The notes under the pieces: generated by a model
Database searches by the model: none
What the model saw: only the letters and a program-made list of their open reading frames with translations
Told to the model about the DNA's origin: nothing
Position numbers and translations under genes: made by a program
Source of the DNA: Cyathus striatus
Lineage: Eukaryota; Basidiomycota; Agaricomycetes; Agaricales; Nidulariaceae
NCBI GenBank assembly: GCA_025738555.1
Contig: JAOVFP010000003.1
Coordinates: 6,076,001 to 6,140,000 of the forward strand
Reading direction: 5' to 3'
DNA: 64,000 nt
Shown: positions 1 to 12,858 of the stretch, piece after piece
Position numbering within the stretch: position 1 is the first letter of the stretch
How the letters are laid out: every line of letters begins with the position of its first letter

Positions 1-1899
1 CCTGCCATGCAACACCAGGCTCTGCGCCAAACTTGAAGATGGGTCGGGTGTGAGGATGGAGGGTAGCTTAAACGGGTTCTTTTTCGCCTGACAATTCGGT
101 AAGTAAGTAGGGGAGGGGGATAAAGTGAAATAGAATACATACTAGAGGTGCGGTGCCATGCGTCTCAACGCGCAGCATCTCGCCTTGCTCGATGACCTTG
201 TCAGCGTCTTCTTTGTTCCAAAAGCACGCGAAGCCGGTACCGCGAGACCGGCCAGTAGCCGGATCCATCGTTATACGAGCGTATCGAAGAGGCCCAAATG
301 CTCTGAACAATGTTCGGAGTTCGTCCTCCGTTGCTGCAAACGGAACGTTTCGTATGAATAATGTCGTCCCCACCTCCGGCGGAGGCAGTTGCGGTTTAAC
401 GGGTTCCTCCCCGTCAGAATCGCCGTCCGCAGAAGATCCATCGTCCTCGTCGCTTGATGCGTCCTCGTCCCGCTCGTGTAGTCCAATGGCATCATTGCCA
501 TCATCGCTGTCGCTGTCGCTATTGCTATCGCTCCCAGTGCCATCTTCCTCATCCACACTCATAGCGTCATCAACATGCTTCGCCTTCTCCTCCTCCCATT
601 TATCCTTGCTGAGCGCCCAGTCGACAGCAATGATACGCTCATTCGCAGCGAGATGTTCCCCATCGCCGTCGTCGCGTCCCTCCTCCCGTTCCTCCTTCAC
701 ACCCTTTTTCACCTTCAACTCCAACCTGCGCTGCTTCTTCTTCTTCTGCTTCGCTGACACCAACTCCTCTGCACTACCAGCCCGCATCACCATCCCATTA
801 CACCCTTCAAGAGCACACTGTGCGTCTTTCCGACTATACATCCAGACAAAGGCGAAGCCCTTATTGGATATGGTCCCACGTTCTATGTCTATCGCGTTTT
901 GCTCTGCAATAGGAACGCGAATAGAGAAAACCGGTCCGTAAGGAAGGAAAACCGATCGTAAATCTTGCTCAGTTGCGCTAAATGGGATATTGCGCACGAT
1001 TAGTCGCGAGGACCCATTCGGTGCGATGAGAGCAGAGCCCTGCTCAGACGCTCTCTTTTGTGGCTTTGTGAGACTGTCGATTCGTTTTTTGAGTTCCACG
1101 GATAATAGGGAGCCTTTGAAAACGTGTGCGTGGAGCTTGTTTACGGCGTTTTGGGCGTGTTCGGGGTTGGAGAAGAGGACGTGGGCTAGTGTGAATGAGC
1201 TGAGTTTTCGGAGTAGACAAGATGCGAATGAACGTGTACCTTTTGTAGGATCCTCTATTTCGCCGATTTTGAAAGGCCATTCCACCATCTCTGCTCCGTC
1301 GTACTTTCGTATCTTCTTCCATAGTACTTTTGAGTCGAGAGAAGGGGGTAGGCCTGATATTACGATGGTTCGTATGGCGAGAGGGTCGTGAGGGAGATGA
1401 GGTGGTGCTTGTGATCTAGGGGGAGGACGCGGTTTCTGCACCGCCGGCTCGATTGTAGTCTTCGTAGTCCTCTCGGTCTTCTCTCTCGTAGGATCCTAGA
1501 GAGATTATTAGTGTATAGTGTAGGCCAGTGGGAATCGTTACGCGCCTTTTTGTCTGCAAACTGCACTCGGAGTTTCCTTCCAGCCAGTAAAAGCCCGTCT
1601 TCGGATATTTTGGCGAGGACCGACTCCGCATCTTCTTTTATAGCGAACGAGACGTATCCAACGCCCTTAGATACCCCGGTTCCCTGTTCAGTCACGACGA
1701 AAGCTGAACGAACGGGCGCATAATCGGAGAAGAGCGTTTGCAGGTCGACGGAAGTCGCGGTATATGGTAGATTTGACACAAACAAAGTGTATCTATTGAG
1801 AAGTCAGATAAATTCCAGCCGCCACAACAAAAAAACGACTTACCCATGGGTCTCGTCTTCCTCCCTTTCCAGTCTCTTCCCTAGTGAATTTGCGGCCAT
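1..1899 (-). CDS. NOP4: NOP4/RBM28-like nucleolar RNA-binding protein (3' end outside window)
   Basis: Nop4 (RBM28 in animals) is a multi-RRM nucleolar protein needed for 27S pre-rRNA processing and 60S assembly. The start is the ATG at 1899. A short first exon (1844-1899) splices through a 51-nt intron (1793-1843) into RRM1, with the RNP motifs LFVSNLPY and KGVGYVSF. Further RRMs follow: TIVISGLPPS, then RLIVRNIPFSAT with KGFAFVWMYS, then an Asp/Ser/Glu-rich acidic linker, then TLFIRNVPFAAT with GTGFACFW. After another intron (about 68-116) the last visible exon reads KKNPFKLPSILTPDPSSS, a conserved Nop4 segment, and it is still open at base 1, so the C-terminus lies outside. Other probable introns lie at about 1450-1555 and about 1190-1250. 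Family assignment is firm; the acceptor of intron 2 is uncertain. Confidence 0.9.
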
Positions 1900-2168
1900 T
1901 TCGGAATGGGCTATACTTGGGCTGAGCTGGATCCCAAAGCGGTTTTTCGGGCGTCATTTGCTGATGCTTGAAGCAGAAGGAGGCGCCAAACAACAAACAA
2001 CTCACCGCCGGCAATTGCTTCTAAGTCGTTATCGTACATATAACAGCTCATTTTGCACATGATACCCTCATTCAATTTTCAAGTTAAAATATGAGTGATT
2101 ATGCTACAATGTATAGAAAATGAAGAAAAAAAACAAAAATGATATCATATCCAGATACACCGCAAGAA

Positions 2169-3385
2169 CTATTTCTTATCCCCCCGCTTTTTCTGCTTGT
2201 CCTGTTCCTCTTGCATACTCATCTTGATGGCCCTCGCAATCGCCTCGTCCTCGTCTTCCTCCTCGTCGTCTTCGTCGTCCATCTCGACGTCATGATCCTC
2301 TTGCCCTTCTGAGATCGCCAGCGCTTTCTTGAGCAGTTTCTCTTCGTCGTCGTCGGTGTCGTCTGCTGGCTCGTGAGAGGATTCAGCTGGTGCAGATGAG
2401 CTGGTGCCGGTAGTCGCGGCGGCGGGGGTGGTGGTGGATGGTTGGGATGGCTGTGCAGATTGGGCTGCTTCTGCTGCTTCGCGCGCTTGGGCTTCTTGCA
2501 TTGACATGCGGAGAGCCTGTGGGGATGTCAGAGTTGCTAAGGGTAGTGGGAAGGGGACGCACCATTGCGAGTTCGGGGTCGAGACTTGGGTCGACACCAA
2601 ATTCAAAGTCGTTGGAGGGTCCGGCACCGCTTGTGTCGCCGCCTCCCATGAGTTCTTCTGGAATGCCGGCTTGGCGGTCACCGGCGAGGACGGGTGAAGA
2701 GATGAGGACGTCGGAGAGGAGCATGTTTCCTGGCGCTGCGTTCACCAGGTGTCTAGAAAGCTGGTTAGCATTAGATACATGGGATGAAGCTACTGCTTAC
2801 GAATTGTCGCCGTTGTTCACTGCTTCGACGAATGCTTTCAGAACGCTCTTCTCATCGCCTGACGTCTCTTCGATGCCGTCTCCGAAAGCGACAACGTCAA
2901 CCGCGACGTTGTTCTTCTTGAGCCTCTTGGCTAGCTTCACCATCTCCTTCTCGTCAGCTGCGTCACCTTCAAGCGGCGACGCGACAAAGACGATAATGCG
3001 CTGGCGGAGATTCTTGTTCTCCCTGTGCTTCAGGGCAAGCTGGGCAACGGCGATGGCGGTGGGGATGTCGATTAATCCTCCCACATTGTTCGACGCGACA
3101 TGGATAGCCTGGAGGATCTGTCCGAGGTCTTTGGAGTGTGTCACGAGGACTTGTGGGCTGGTAGAATGTCTCGTTAATTTACGTAGAGTAGTAAAAGCAG
3201 AGTAGAAAGCACCCTTTGCCCGCCATGGTCATGAGTCCGACGGTATTCTCCGGGTTGGAGTCGATTTTGGTCTGGAAGACGGTGTTGACGGCGTCGGACT
3301 GGGCGTCGAAGCGAGTAGGCACGTAGTCGCCGTTGCGCATGTACTCGCTGTTGTCGATGATCATCATGGTGGCTTCGAGCGGCAT
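2169..3385 (-). CDS. RPN10: 26S proteasome regulatory subunit RPN10 (ubiquitin receptor)
   Basis: Rpn10 is a ubiquitin receptor of the 19S proteasome cap. The start ATG at 3385 opens a canonical vWA domain ([14 protein letters not shown], then [20 protein letters not shown] across an intron at about 3147-3215). The vWA continues through IIVFVASP and VDVVAFGD. After introns near 2750-2795 and 2513-2560 come the ubiquitin-interacting motifs: [15 protein letters not shown], a weaker [11 protein letters not shown], and [15 protein letters not shown]. Acidic Asp/Glu runs separate them and the C-terminus is lysine-rich. Length and order match fungal Rpn10. The gene is divergent from the ATPase at 3555, with a 169-bp shared intergenic region. 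Confidence 0.95.
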
Positions 3386-3554
3386 GGTGGCGGATGGAGG
3401 GGAGGTGCCAAGTTGAGATTGTAGCTGACGCGTCGAACGCGCATCGGTGTTTGGCGGTGTTAGGATTAGAGGGCATGGGTATGGTCACGTGTGTGATGAC
3501 TGTGTTTAGCTGGCTGTTGTGGCCTTGGAACAACTCTCGAACCGGACAACATTC
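3386..3554. promoter_or_regulatory. Divergent promoter region with a CACGTG E-box
   Basis: These 169 bp separate the start codons of RPN10 (-) and the ABO1-like ATPase (+), so both promoters must lie here or in the flanking leaders. A palindromic CACGTG is at 3486-3491, the core bound by bHLH factors of the Cbf1/Pho4 type. Use of the site is inference. Confidence 0.45.
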
Positions 3555-6500
3555 ATGCCTGCGGACGGGGCGTCGTCGTCGTCGTCGTCTTTCCCGCCGT
3601 CGTCCTTTGTCTTTCCCGACGAGCAGCCTCCAAGACACCAGCCACACGACTCTTTCTCCGACTATTATCTCCCACAGCCACAGACCCACTATCCCAACTA
3701 CGCGCTCGAGCAAATTAATATCGACCCCCATCTCAGACCCCAACCCGCGTATCCCGCCCCCAACTCAAACTTTAACCACAACCACCACCTCCCCTATCCA
3801 CACCCGATCCCAGAGAACGCCTATCCCTATTCACACCCACCCTCCAGGCCGCCTTCTGGCGTTCCCATTCCTATACCGAGCAACAGCGCCACCAGGTACA
3901 CCTTTCCACCCACCTCATACGCTTCTGCGCATCCCTCCCTTCCCCCCGTGCTGCCCCCGTACATCCCCGACGTAGTCACTTTGGAGGAGAAGAAGGAGGA
4001 GGTCGAACAAAGCCTTTTCACGCACCAGCATCACCAGGAGAGCGAACCACCGTTGAAGATCAAAGTTCCCCCCAGGTGCGTTGTATCCCGTTCGCTTGCG
4101 ATTTCAGTCGTTCTATATCGTGTGCTGCCACAGGAACATGGTTGCCACCCGCCGTCAGCAATCCCAAGTCCTGCCACAGCAGCAGCAGGAACCCGAGACG
4201 CAAACACTTCGCCGCTCGACCAGGCGCACTAGCGCAGTGAGCGCGTCTGGGAGCGAGTATCAGGCCTCAGAGGCCGATCTTCCTTTGCCTGAAGAAAACT
4301 ATGAGGCGGAGGAAGCCGCGGAAGAAGAAGAGAGTAAAGTCGAGGAAGTGGTCACTAGCCGTGGAAGAAAGACAAGGCGAGCGATTATAGTCGAAAGCGA
4401 AGACGATTCCGATGTTTCAAAACCAAAGTCTGTAAAGGGCAAACATCCCGTACAGCTGTTCGATGAAGACGATGATGTTGATATTCCTGCCAATGGAGGC
4501 GGCGAGGAGGATGCAGACGGTGAAGAGGATGAGGAAGATGCGCCGGATGAAGATGAGTACGGTAAAACGAGAAGATCGACGCGTAGGAGCTCGAGGATGA
4601 GGATGTCCAAGCAGATGGATGGCTTCATCGTCCCTGATCCCGATGACCGCAGGTACCCTACACGAGGTCATGTAAAGGCATCTCAACCCCCACAGCCCAA
4701 GCCATCGGGCAGACAGACGAGGAACAGCACCAATCGTTCCTCCCTCCTTCCCCCCGGACTCAGTCGTAAGAAAGGGAAGAAAGGCAGTAGGAGAACGAGC
4801 AAAGAAAACTCCGAAGGCGATTATGTGCAAAATTCCTCCTCATCTGCCTCGTCACTTATTGGGACAGATGTCGATATGGAGGAAGCTACGTCCGACATGC
4901 ACCCTTCTCCTCCACCTCCTGAGCCAGAGCCAGAAGAAGACGAGGAGGAAGACGGGAAACCGTACAGTCTTCGACAGAGACAGAGGATCAACTATGCGAT
5001 CCCGCCCCCGTTGGAGGAGATGCCGCGTCCCCCACCCAAAGCAAAGTCAGGGAATGGTAACAAAGGTGGCGGCATTGGCGGTGGGGCAGCAGGGAGGAAG
5101 AAGGGACTGGGATGGAGCGCTACAGGCGCAGAGTTAGGGAGGTGGATGGGAATGGCAGGGGATGACAGTGTATGTTTTATTTTTGCTCTTATTTTAGTGG
5201 ATGCTCATGGGTATTTTATAGGACTCGGACCACCCCGCACGAACACCAAGGAAGGGATATTTATCTGGTGCCGGTGCTGGCGGTATCGCGCCTCTTGGAG
5301 GAGCGGGGATGCTGCCTACTGCAGACTTGGCAGGTGGGACACCGTCGAATTTCGGTAGAGTCGGCGAAGCTGGTATGTGTTCCTTTTTGTGCGATATGTA
5401 GCAGGCCTAATGACTCGACTAGCACTGGCGGACGCCGATCCTCTTGGCGTGAACACGAATGTGACATTTGATGAAGTTGGCGGGTTGGATGAACGTACGT
5501 ACTTATTTTTGGTGGTGAAGTATGCAGCTGATCCTTCGAGTAGATATACATTCGCTAAAGGAGATGACCCTCCTCCCGCTGCTTTACCCTGAGGTATTCC
5601 AAAGATTTAATGTTACCCCACCTAGGGGTGTGTTGTTCCATGGTCCACCAGGGACGGGAAAGACACTGCTTGCGAGGGCGTTAGCTGCTAGCTGTCGTAG
5701 TGGCGGAAGACAAATATGTACGTGTTCTCAACTTTTATCTGTACTCAAACTCATATTTGCATGCAGCCTTCTTCATGCGCAAAGGCGCAGACTGTCTCTC
5801 TAAATGGGTTGGCGAAGCCGAACGTCAACTCCGTCTCCTCTTTGAGGAAGCGCGCAATTCCCAACCGAGCATCATCTTCTTTGACGAAATTGACGGTTTA
5901 GCACCTGTACGATCGTCGAAGCAAGACCAGATTCATGCGTCTATCGTGTCCACCCTCCTTGCTTTGATGGATGGGATGGACGGGAGAGGGCAGGTTGTGG
6001 TGATTGGTGCTACCAATAGACCTGATGCGATTGATCCTGCGCTTAGGAGACCCGGCAGGTTTGATAGAGAGTTTTATTTCGGTCTACCGGCGCTTGATGC
6101 TCGAGAGAGGATATTGGGAATTATGACGAGGAAATGGGAGGGATGGGGAGATGATGCGGGTGAGGATGGAAAGGAGAAGGTCAAGGGACTTGCGAGGCTA
6201 ACAAAGGGATATGGAGGAGCTGATTTGAGGGTGGGTACGATTTTTTTGAAGAGATAGAGTGCTAACGGAACGGGTCGTAGGCGCTCTGTACGGAAGCTGC
6301 GCTTAATGCAATTCAGCGACGCTACCCACAGATATACAAGTCCACTGATCGCTTACTTCTCAAGCCTGAAACAATTGGTATTCAACTGAGAGATTTTATG
6401 ATTTCTATCAAGAGTATGCTTCCTTTTTTTTTTCTTTCTGGTTCCTACTCTAATTATTTGCATTTAGAACTGGTTCCATCATCTGCCCGATCAAGTAGCT

Positions 6501-8967
6501 CAGCGGCTACACCTCTTCCCGCGCAATTTGTGCCTGTGTTGGGAGACGTGCTAGATAAAGTTAAATCAGTGATTGAACGCGTTATGCCTATGGAGAAGAA
6601 GTTGAGCGCACTTGAAGAGGCGGAGTTTGAGGATGAAGGAGAGGAGGGTGCGTTGGAGAGGGAGTTGTTTATGCAATGTTGGTTGTTTGAGTTGTTCATT
6701 GGGATTATGGCTGACATGATGTGTAGCGATACAAACAATGCGCGTGTACAGACCTCGCGTTATTTTGCATGGACATGTGGGAATGGGGCAAGGGTATGTT
6801 GGTGCTGCTGCGTTGCATCATTTGGAGGGGTATCATGTGCAGAGTTTAGAGCTTGGGACATTATTGAGTGATTCAACCAGGGTTTGTGTTTTATTTTTAT
6901 TTCCTATAATAGAACTAAAGGAGGCTTTTTATAGACTGTTGAAGCAGCGATAGTTCAGCTCTTTGTTGAAGCAAAGAGACACCAACCTTCCGTCATCTAC
7001 ATCCCCTCGTTGGTGGGTTGGTGTGCCGCTGTCTCAGAGACCTCCAGGTCGACAGTCCGTGCAATGCTTGACACCCTTGCACCTACGGATCCTATCCTCC
7101 TCTTGGCCATTGTCGATGGATCTTTCTCTGAATTGCCGAAGGACGTCAAAGCTTGGTTTGGTCCGTCGCGGGAGAACCGCATACAAATATCGGCACCGTC
7201 ACCCGACCAGCGCCAGGCGTTCTTTGAATCCTTACTGAAGGATGTCAAGCGTCCTCCGAATGAGTTTGCTGATGGTGTGAAGAGGCGGAAGAGAATTCTC
7301 GAGGAGCTTCCTATTGCACCCCCATTGGAGCCTAGGAAGCCTACGGCTGCAGAGTTGGCGGTGCAGGAAGAAAATGATCAGAAGATTATTACGCTGCTCA
7401 AGTATCGCCTTGGTCCGATTTTAACTGAGTTGAAGAGGAAGTTTAAGAGGTTTACCAAGAGGGCTACGGTTCGTACCTTTTTTTAAAAATCTTGGGAGGG
7501 CATTTTTAATGAATTATCTTTTAGGAGGAGTATCAGTTCGATCCAACAGAGACGTACCGGACCGCTGTCGAGACGATTGTCGATGTTGAAGTTCAGCAAG
7601 CGAATGGGGTCATTGAGACGGAGGACCAACAGACCACAGAACAGCCTGCTGTGAATGGGCATGTCGATGCTGTTTTTGCGGAACAGATGCAAGCGCAGAC
7701 GCAGCAGCAGCAATTGCCCCCTCTATTTGACATGGATCTTGAGAAGATGCATACTGAGCTGTATAGAGGCCGCTATCTCACACCTCGCGATTTCCTCGAT
7801 GACGTCGGCAAAATGGTGCATAATGCCGAAGTGCGCAGCTACGAGGATCAGGACCGCTTCCATAAGGCTCAAGCGATGTACACTGCTGCGCAAGTAAGTG
7901 TCCAGGAATTCGACGCTCAACTTCGGCTCGAGTGCGAGCGGATGGCTGTTCGTGAACGGCAGAGGCGGGAAGCTCGTAAGAAGGCTAGGGATGAGAAGGA
8001 GAAAACGTCACAGCTTCATGATGCACAAAATGGTACTCGGAGAAGTGCGAGAAATATTGGTCAAGAGCCAGAGTTGACCATTACTGATCCCGTGAAGCTC
8101 GAGAGACGATTGAAGAGACAGAGGTCGGACGAGGCGAGTACAGAGTCGCATCCCAATTCGGAGGGTGAAGAAGGTTCTCAGAGAGGTGCAAAGAGATCCA
8201 AAATGCTCGTGGATGAGGATCATGACCATGATCCGTTGGATCTTCTGTCTGGAACGACGCCCCCGGTATATGCGAAACCTCCCGATGTGCATGTTCACTT
8301 TGCTCAAGAACCTATTGAGCCCATGCGGCCATTGACTGATGACATTCCCGAGCCTGTGAATGGAGAGCGTGTTGTGGTGGAGGATCAGATGGCTGTCGAC
8401 GAAAATACTGCACCAGCACCTCCTGTTAATGATGGTCCTGGTAGTATCGGCTCGTTGCTGAACCCTATGACGACACCTCCTCCTGCGGTGTCACCGAAAT
8501 TAAATGGTGCTATCCCTGAGCCTGCCGCGGAACCTCCTACTCCTACGATCGATCCCGAGAATCCTTTCTTAGTAACCCCTGCGGAGGACACCGTTATGTC
8601 CGTAGAACCAGCAAAGGAAGCGGAGCCGGGGGCGGATGTCATTCCCGTTAATGAAAACGACAAACCTGTCGAAACCGAAAAGCAACCAACTCCTATACCC
8701 ATGATTGTCGTCGAACGCTCGCCCTCTCCTCCACTCCCCGATTTCCACATTGACGAGAGCCTTGTTGAGGAGCTGCAACGCAATCTGCGGGATAGCACCG
8801 GTAATCTCACGATTGAACAGCTTGAGCAGTTGCGTGCAACGTGCCTCGGGAATGTTTGGCGTCATCGCAAGGAGTGGGATCGCGACGAACTTGTGCACGA
8901 GCTACTGGACGTTGTAAAGGAATTCGTAGAGGAAGTCGCTGAAGTTTCGGACTGGAATTCACCTTGA
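3555..8967 (+). CDS. ABO1/YTA7/ATAD2-type AAA+ bromodomain ATPase
   Basis: This family (Abo1, Yta7, ATAD2) consists of nuclear AAA+ histone chaperones acting on H3-H4 and nucleosome density. A Pro/Tyr/His-rich leader exon starting at ATG 3555 appears to splice (about 4076-4131) into an acidic region with Arg/Ser patches and the family hallmark [21 protein letters not shown]1 has [11 protein letters not shown], Walker A GPPGTGKT (about 5643), Walker [13 protein letters not shown] (about 5872), sensor ATNRPDAID, and arginine fingers [14 protein letters not shown]2 is degenerate, with IYIPSLVGW in the Walker B position. A bromodomain-like segment (about 7730-7900) includes [16 protein letters not shown], then a basic coiled region and a Pro/Glu-rich tail. 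At least seven introns break the frame. If the leader exon is only 5' UTR, the start would be ATG 4139. Confidence 0.88.
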
Positions 8968-9328
8968 TCTAACAAGAGCTTGCTACCATTATACATATTT
9001 TGTGTTTTATGTTTTCCTGCTCGTTCTGATAGTGCCCATTTAATTGTATTTATCGCAGACGCTTGTGACATTACTGTATTCCCTTATAAATGATTTGCCC
9101 GACTTGAAGAGATGAAATTTGAAACAGTGGGGGCGGCGGAAGATGATTAACAGTGGTTGACACATGCCTATCTCGCGGCATGGTAACAGTCGCAAACTTG
9201 TACGCGGTCCTGGGCCAGAGGCCTTCCTTCGTCTTCCCCAAACTTTGACGTTCTAGTAATCTGTCTCTCTAACTTTTGTTCTGCTGTTGCCTTTATACCT
9301 TTAAGTTCTGGCTGGAAGGCTGCCTATC
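8968..9328. other. Intergenic region between the ABO1-like gene and LCB2
   Basis: No gene seen. It holds the 3' end of the ATPase gene and the LCB2 promoter, which includes the A/T-rich tract TTTATACC about 35 bp before the LCB2 start. Confidence 0.5.
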
Positions 9329-11605
9329 ATGCCCATTAATTCCCCTCTGCCATCCCCGATGGCAATAAACAAGCCTTCCCAGCCTTCCATCTTCAGGAAA
9401 CGCTCAAACCAGAGCTTTTCACCAACCACCGCAGCCTCTTATCTTTCCGCCCTCTCGCAAGCTGATGCCCGTGCGCGCAGCAACGCCGCTAATGCCCACG
9501 GAAACGGAAGCGTTTCTACAACCTCGACCCCCGCACTTTCCTACTCGTCCTCCATCACGTCCTCGTCGGAGACTGTGCTTCATGAACTAGAAAACGACAT
9601 TAACGAAGACGGCCTCTTGCTTCCTGTGCACCCGCCAACCTCAGAGCAGGTTTTTACTACCGTGCACACCGAGTTTGGGCACTGCGCTAACGAAGAGTAC
9701 CGTATTACTTCACAACATGCCCCTGGAACTCCTGTTCCCGGCCATGAAGACCAAGACCCACCGTATTATATCCTCCTTTCAACCTATGTTAGCTATCTTA
9801 TTCTAATTGTTATGGGCCACATTCGCGACTTTATGGGCAAACGTTTCCGGCGATCATCTTACAAGCACCTCGTTCCGAGTGAAGTGAGTTTTCCTACAAC
9901 ATTCTCACACCGCCTGCGGTTCATATATAGCGGGTCTATGAATAGTACAGACCCCCTGCAGACGCGCTTCGTCGCGTTAATTGACTGCATCATCCCTTCA
10001 CATCTTTTATTATATTAATTTTACTGACTGAATCTCTCACATGTCAGGGATATGCACCGCTCAACTCTGATTTTGACTCCTTCTACACCCGTCGGCTCAA
10101 AACCCGTATGGACGAATGTTTCTCCCAACCAGTAACAGGTGTCGCGGGTCGCACGATCGTCCTCCTTGACCGTATTTCCCCCGACTACAATCATACACAG
10201 ATCTTTACCGGCTCCCGGACTCGCGCCCTCAATATCTCCTCATACAATTATCTTGGCTTTGCCCAGGGCCGAGGAGGATGTGCTGATGCAGTTGAAGAGA
10301 GTATCAAGCGCTATGGTATTTCGAGCTGTGGGTCCCGCCTTGAAGGTGGAAGTACGGATTTGCACACTACTAGTGAGGCTCTTATCGCTAAATTTGTGGG
10401 CATGGAAGACGCTTTGATAAGTTCTATGGGATTCGCTACCAACTCGACCATTATTCCTGCGCTCGTAGGAAAAGGGAGTCTCATTATCTCTGACGAACTG
10501 AACCATACATCTATTCGCTTCGGAGTCAGGATTAGTGGTGCAAATGTGCGGATGTTCAAACACAATGATATGTCTTCCTTGGAATCTCTGTTAAGGGAGG
10601 TTATTAGTCAAGGACAGCCCAAGACCCATAGGCCGTGGAAAAAGATTCTGGTCATTGTGGAGGGACTGTATTCCATGGAGGGCACTCTGGTGAACTTACC
10701 CATTATTATGGAACTCAAGAAGAAGTATAAGGTGTGTCTTCTGTCTTATGTTCCATGCTGCAAAACTGACGTTTATGCTATAGTTTTATCTCTTCATTGA
10801 CGAGGCTCACTCTATCGGCGCACTCGGTCCCCATGGACGTGGTGTAGTAGACTACTTCGGCATCAACCCTCGCAGCATCGACATTCTCATGGGTACATTT
10901 ACAAAGTCATTCGGTGCTGCAGGTGGTTACATCGCAGGCAACAAATCTATCATCGACCGTCTTCGTGTTCATGGGCATTCAGGCCCATATGCAGAAGCTA
11001 TGTCACCCCCTGTGCTCACCCAGATCATAGCTAGCATGGCAAGTATTATGGGCATTGTCAACCCTGTCAGCATAGCGGCCAATGGTTCAAACACTACCCT
11101 CAAATTGACTCAAGGCCAACAAGAAGAATACCACCATCCAGGACCTATTACCCCTACTTCCCTTCCTACATGGATCAATCTTCCTCCTGCACTCGCCTCG
11201 GGCGCTGAAGGCTCCACCCGTATCCGTCGCTTGGCCTTTAATTGCCGCTACCTCCATAATGGCCTTAACAAGCTTGGGTTTATAACTTACGGTCACCCTT
11301 GCTCGCCCATCGTCCCCCTTCTCATCTTCAACCCCGGTAAAATGAACATGTTCCACAGGATGATGAAAGCTCGCCAGACGCCCATCGTTGTCGTTGTTGT
11401 CGCTTATCCTGCCACCCCTCTCGTTACTAGCAGGGTTAGATTCTGTGTCAGTGCTGCGCACACAAAGGAGGACATAGATACCGTTTTGAGGGCTTGCGAC
11501 GAAGTTGGCGATATTTTGGATTTAAAACATGGTATTCCGAAGAGGGAAAGGTGGGATATTGAGGAGATTGTGAGTCGGGCGGTTGAATTGGCTAAGATGG
11601 TGTAA
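9329..11605 (+). CDS. LCB2: Serine palmitoyltransferase subunit 2
   Basis: Lcb2 is the PLP-binding subunit of serine palmitoyltransferase, which condenses serine with palmitoyl-CoA in the ER as the first step of sphingolipid synthesis. Three exons are joined by introns 9884-10047 and 10732-10783 and predict about 686 residues. A low-complexity Ser/Thr N-terminus precedes a membrane segment (ILLSTYVSYLILIVMGHI). The alpha-oxoamine synthase fold shows NISSYNYLGFAQ, the Gly-rich SCGSRLEGGSTDLHTT, the PLP-contacting DEAHSIGALGPHGRG, and the Schiff-base lysine in GTFTKSFGAAGGYIAG. An insert of about 50 residues follows MGIVNPVS. The 3' end is well marked by a long TAA-proximal A/T-rich tail. Confidence 0.96.
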
Positions 11606-11992
11606 AGGTGTTTGGAATACTTACTGTAATAGAAGCTCTGCGTATTTATACGTAAATAGGAAACTATACGTTGTGGATTTTGTTATTTTGGCTTGATGGT
11701 CAGTTTGCAACGATTCCTTTACATGTGGGAAGTTAAACTATACGAGATCGCCATATGACAGACTCAACGAACACCTGCAACTCTGTATCCTAAACTTCAA
11801 AGGTAGTTGGTTTCTTAACTAAATAATTTCCTTCAGTGTTGAATGCCCGAGACAGGACATCCGAATCTTGTCTGAATCCAAACCGCTAATACCTCACGTC
11901 TGACATATAAAAATATTCCATTTATTTATCCACAACATCAAGTAAGTACCTGTACAACATCCCTATTGCTCCAATGTCCGATATACAGCTTT
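11606..11992. other. Convergent intergenic region between LCB2 and EF-1beta
   Basis: No coding signal. It is A/T-rich and contains the 3' ends of both convergent genes. Confidence 0.5.
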
Positions 11993-12858
11993 TTAGAGTT
12001 CTATGAAAATGATTATGAGTAATAGCTCTAAGATCATCAATGTAATAACTTACTTTGCATGGCAGCAATATCTGTGCTCTGAACGTAATCGTCAAATTCA
12101 GCGATCTGCTCCTGGAGCTCATCGGTAGAAACTTTCTCGTCCTCTGTTGGTAATATTGGACATCTGAACAAATTTCAGACGAATTAAATACATACCGACG
12201 ACGATGGTGATCTGGAGCTTCTTGATACCATAACCGATGGGAACAAGCTTGCTGCCACCCCAGACAAGACCATCCTTTTCAATGGACCTGACGGCCTTTT
12301 CAAGGGCCTCCATGTCGGTCTCATCGTCCCAGGGCTTCACATCCATGGTGACAATAGACTTAAAAATTATCGACGTTAGCTCCAACGATATGATTCATTA
12401 AAAGACGGTACACACCTTGGCAACAGTTTTGGGCTTGTTGGCCTTCTTTGCGTTGTAGGCAGCAACACGTTCAGCCTTGACCCTCTCGGCCTCAGCATCT
12501 TCTTCCTCATCATCGGATCCAAAGAGATCGACTTCGTCGTCTCCTTCAGCTTCAGCGGGAGCAGCAGCAGCACCGCCGATGAAGGCCTCTCCAGCAGTGC
12601 TGGATCCGGGAAGAGATTGGTGCTCTGCAGCGTAGGACTTGATGTGGGTATACCACCTAGCGACTGCGGGGTTCGAAGATGCACTGGGTTCTGAAGAGAT
12701 GGCCTTGAAGACATGGACATCGGCCTGCGATGGGGTATATCTAAAAGATAAAAACATGTCAGGGCAGATTGCAGGCCAAGGCTGCTATAGCTTACATACC
12801 CCTCAATGTAGGACCTGGTGGCAAGGTGTTGCTCAAGCTTGGAGAGATCGGCAGACAT
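11993..12858 (-). CDS. EFB1: Translation elongation factor 1-beta (eEF1B alpha)
   Basis: eEF1B-alpha is the guanine-nucleotide exchange factor that recharges eEF1A. The start ATG at 12858 gives [20 protein letters not shown], and an intron (about 12740-12800) leads into [13 protein letters not shown] and [11 protein letters not shown], the GST-C-like N-domain. The acidic hinge [20 protein letters not shown] is followed by the exchange domain: [36 protein letters not shown], and the terminal [16 protein letters not shown]. The last four codons are split by a 53-nt intron (12001-12053), so the stop is at 11993-11995 in an exon of only 8 nt. That tiny exon restores the conserved terminal KL and is easily missed by gene callers. 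Confidence 0.94.

Noticed and set aside
153..941. Long plus-strand ORF rich in Ser across the NOP4 gene
   Set aside because: It is the antisense of NOP4 RRM and acidic-linker coding sequence; the Ser runs mirror Glu/Asp codons.
2438..3205. 255-codon plus-strand ORF across RPN10
   Set aside because: Antisense shadow of RPN10 exons; no protein similarity and it crosses RPN10 introns.
5377..5803. Separate small ATPase ORFs in the ABO1-like locus
   Set aside because: They are exons of the one AAA gene, separated by short introns with GTATGT/GTACGT donors; Walker A and B lie in adjacent exons.
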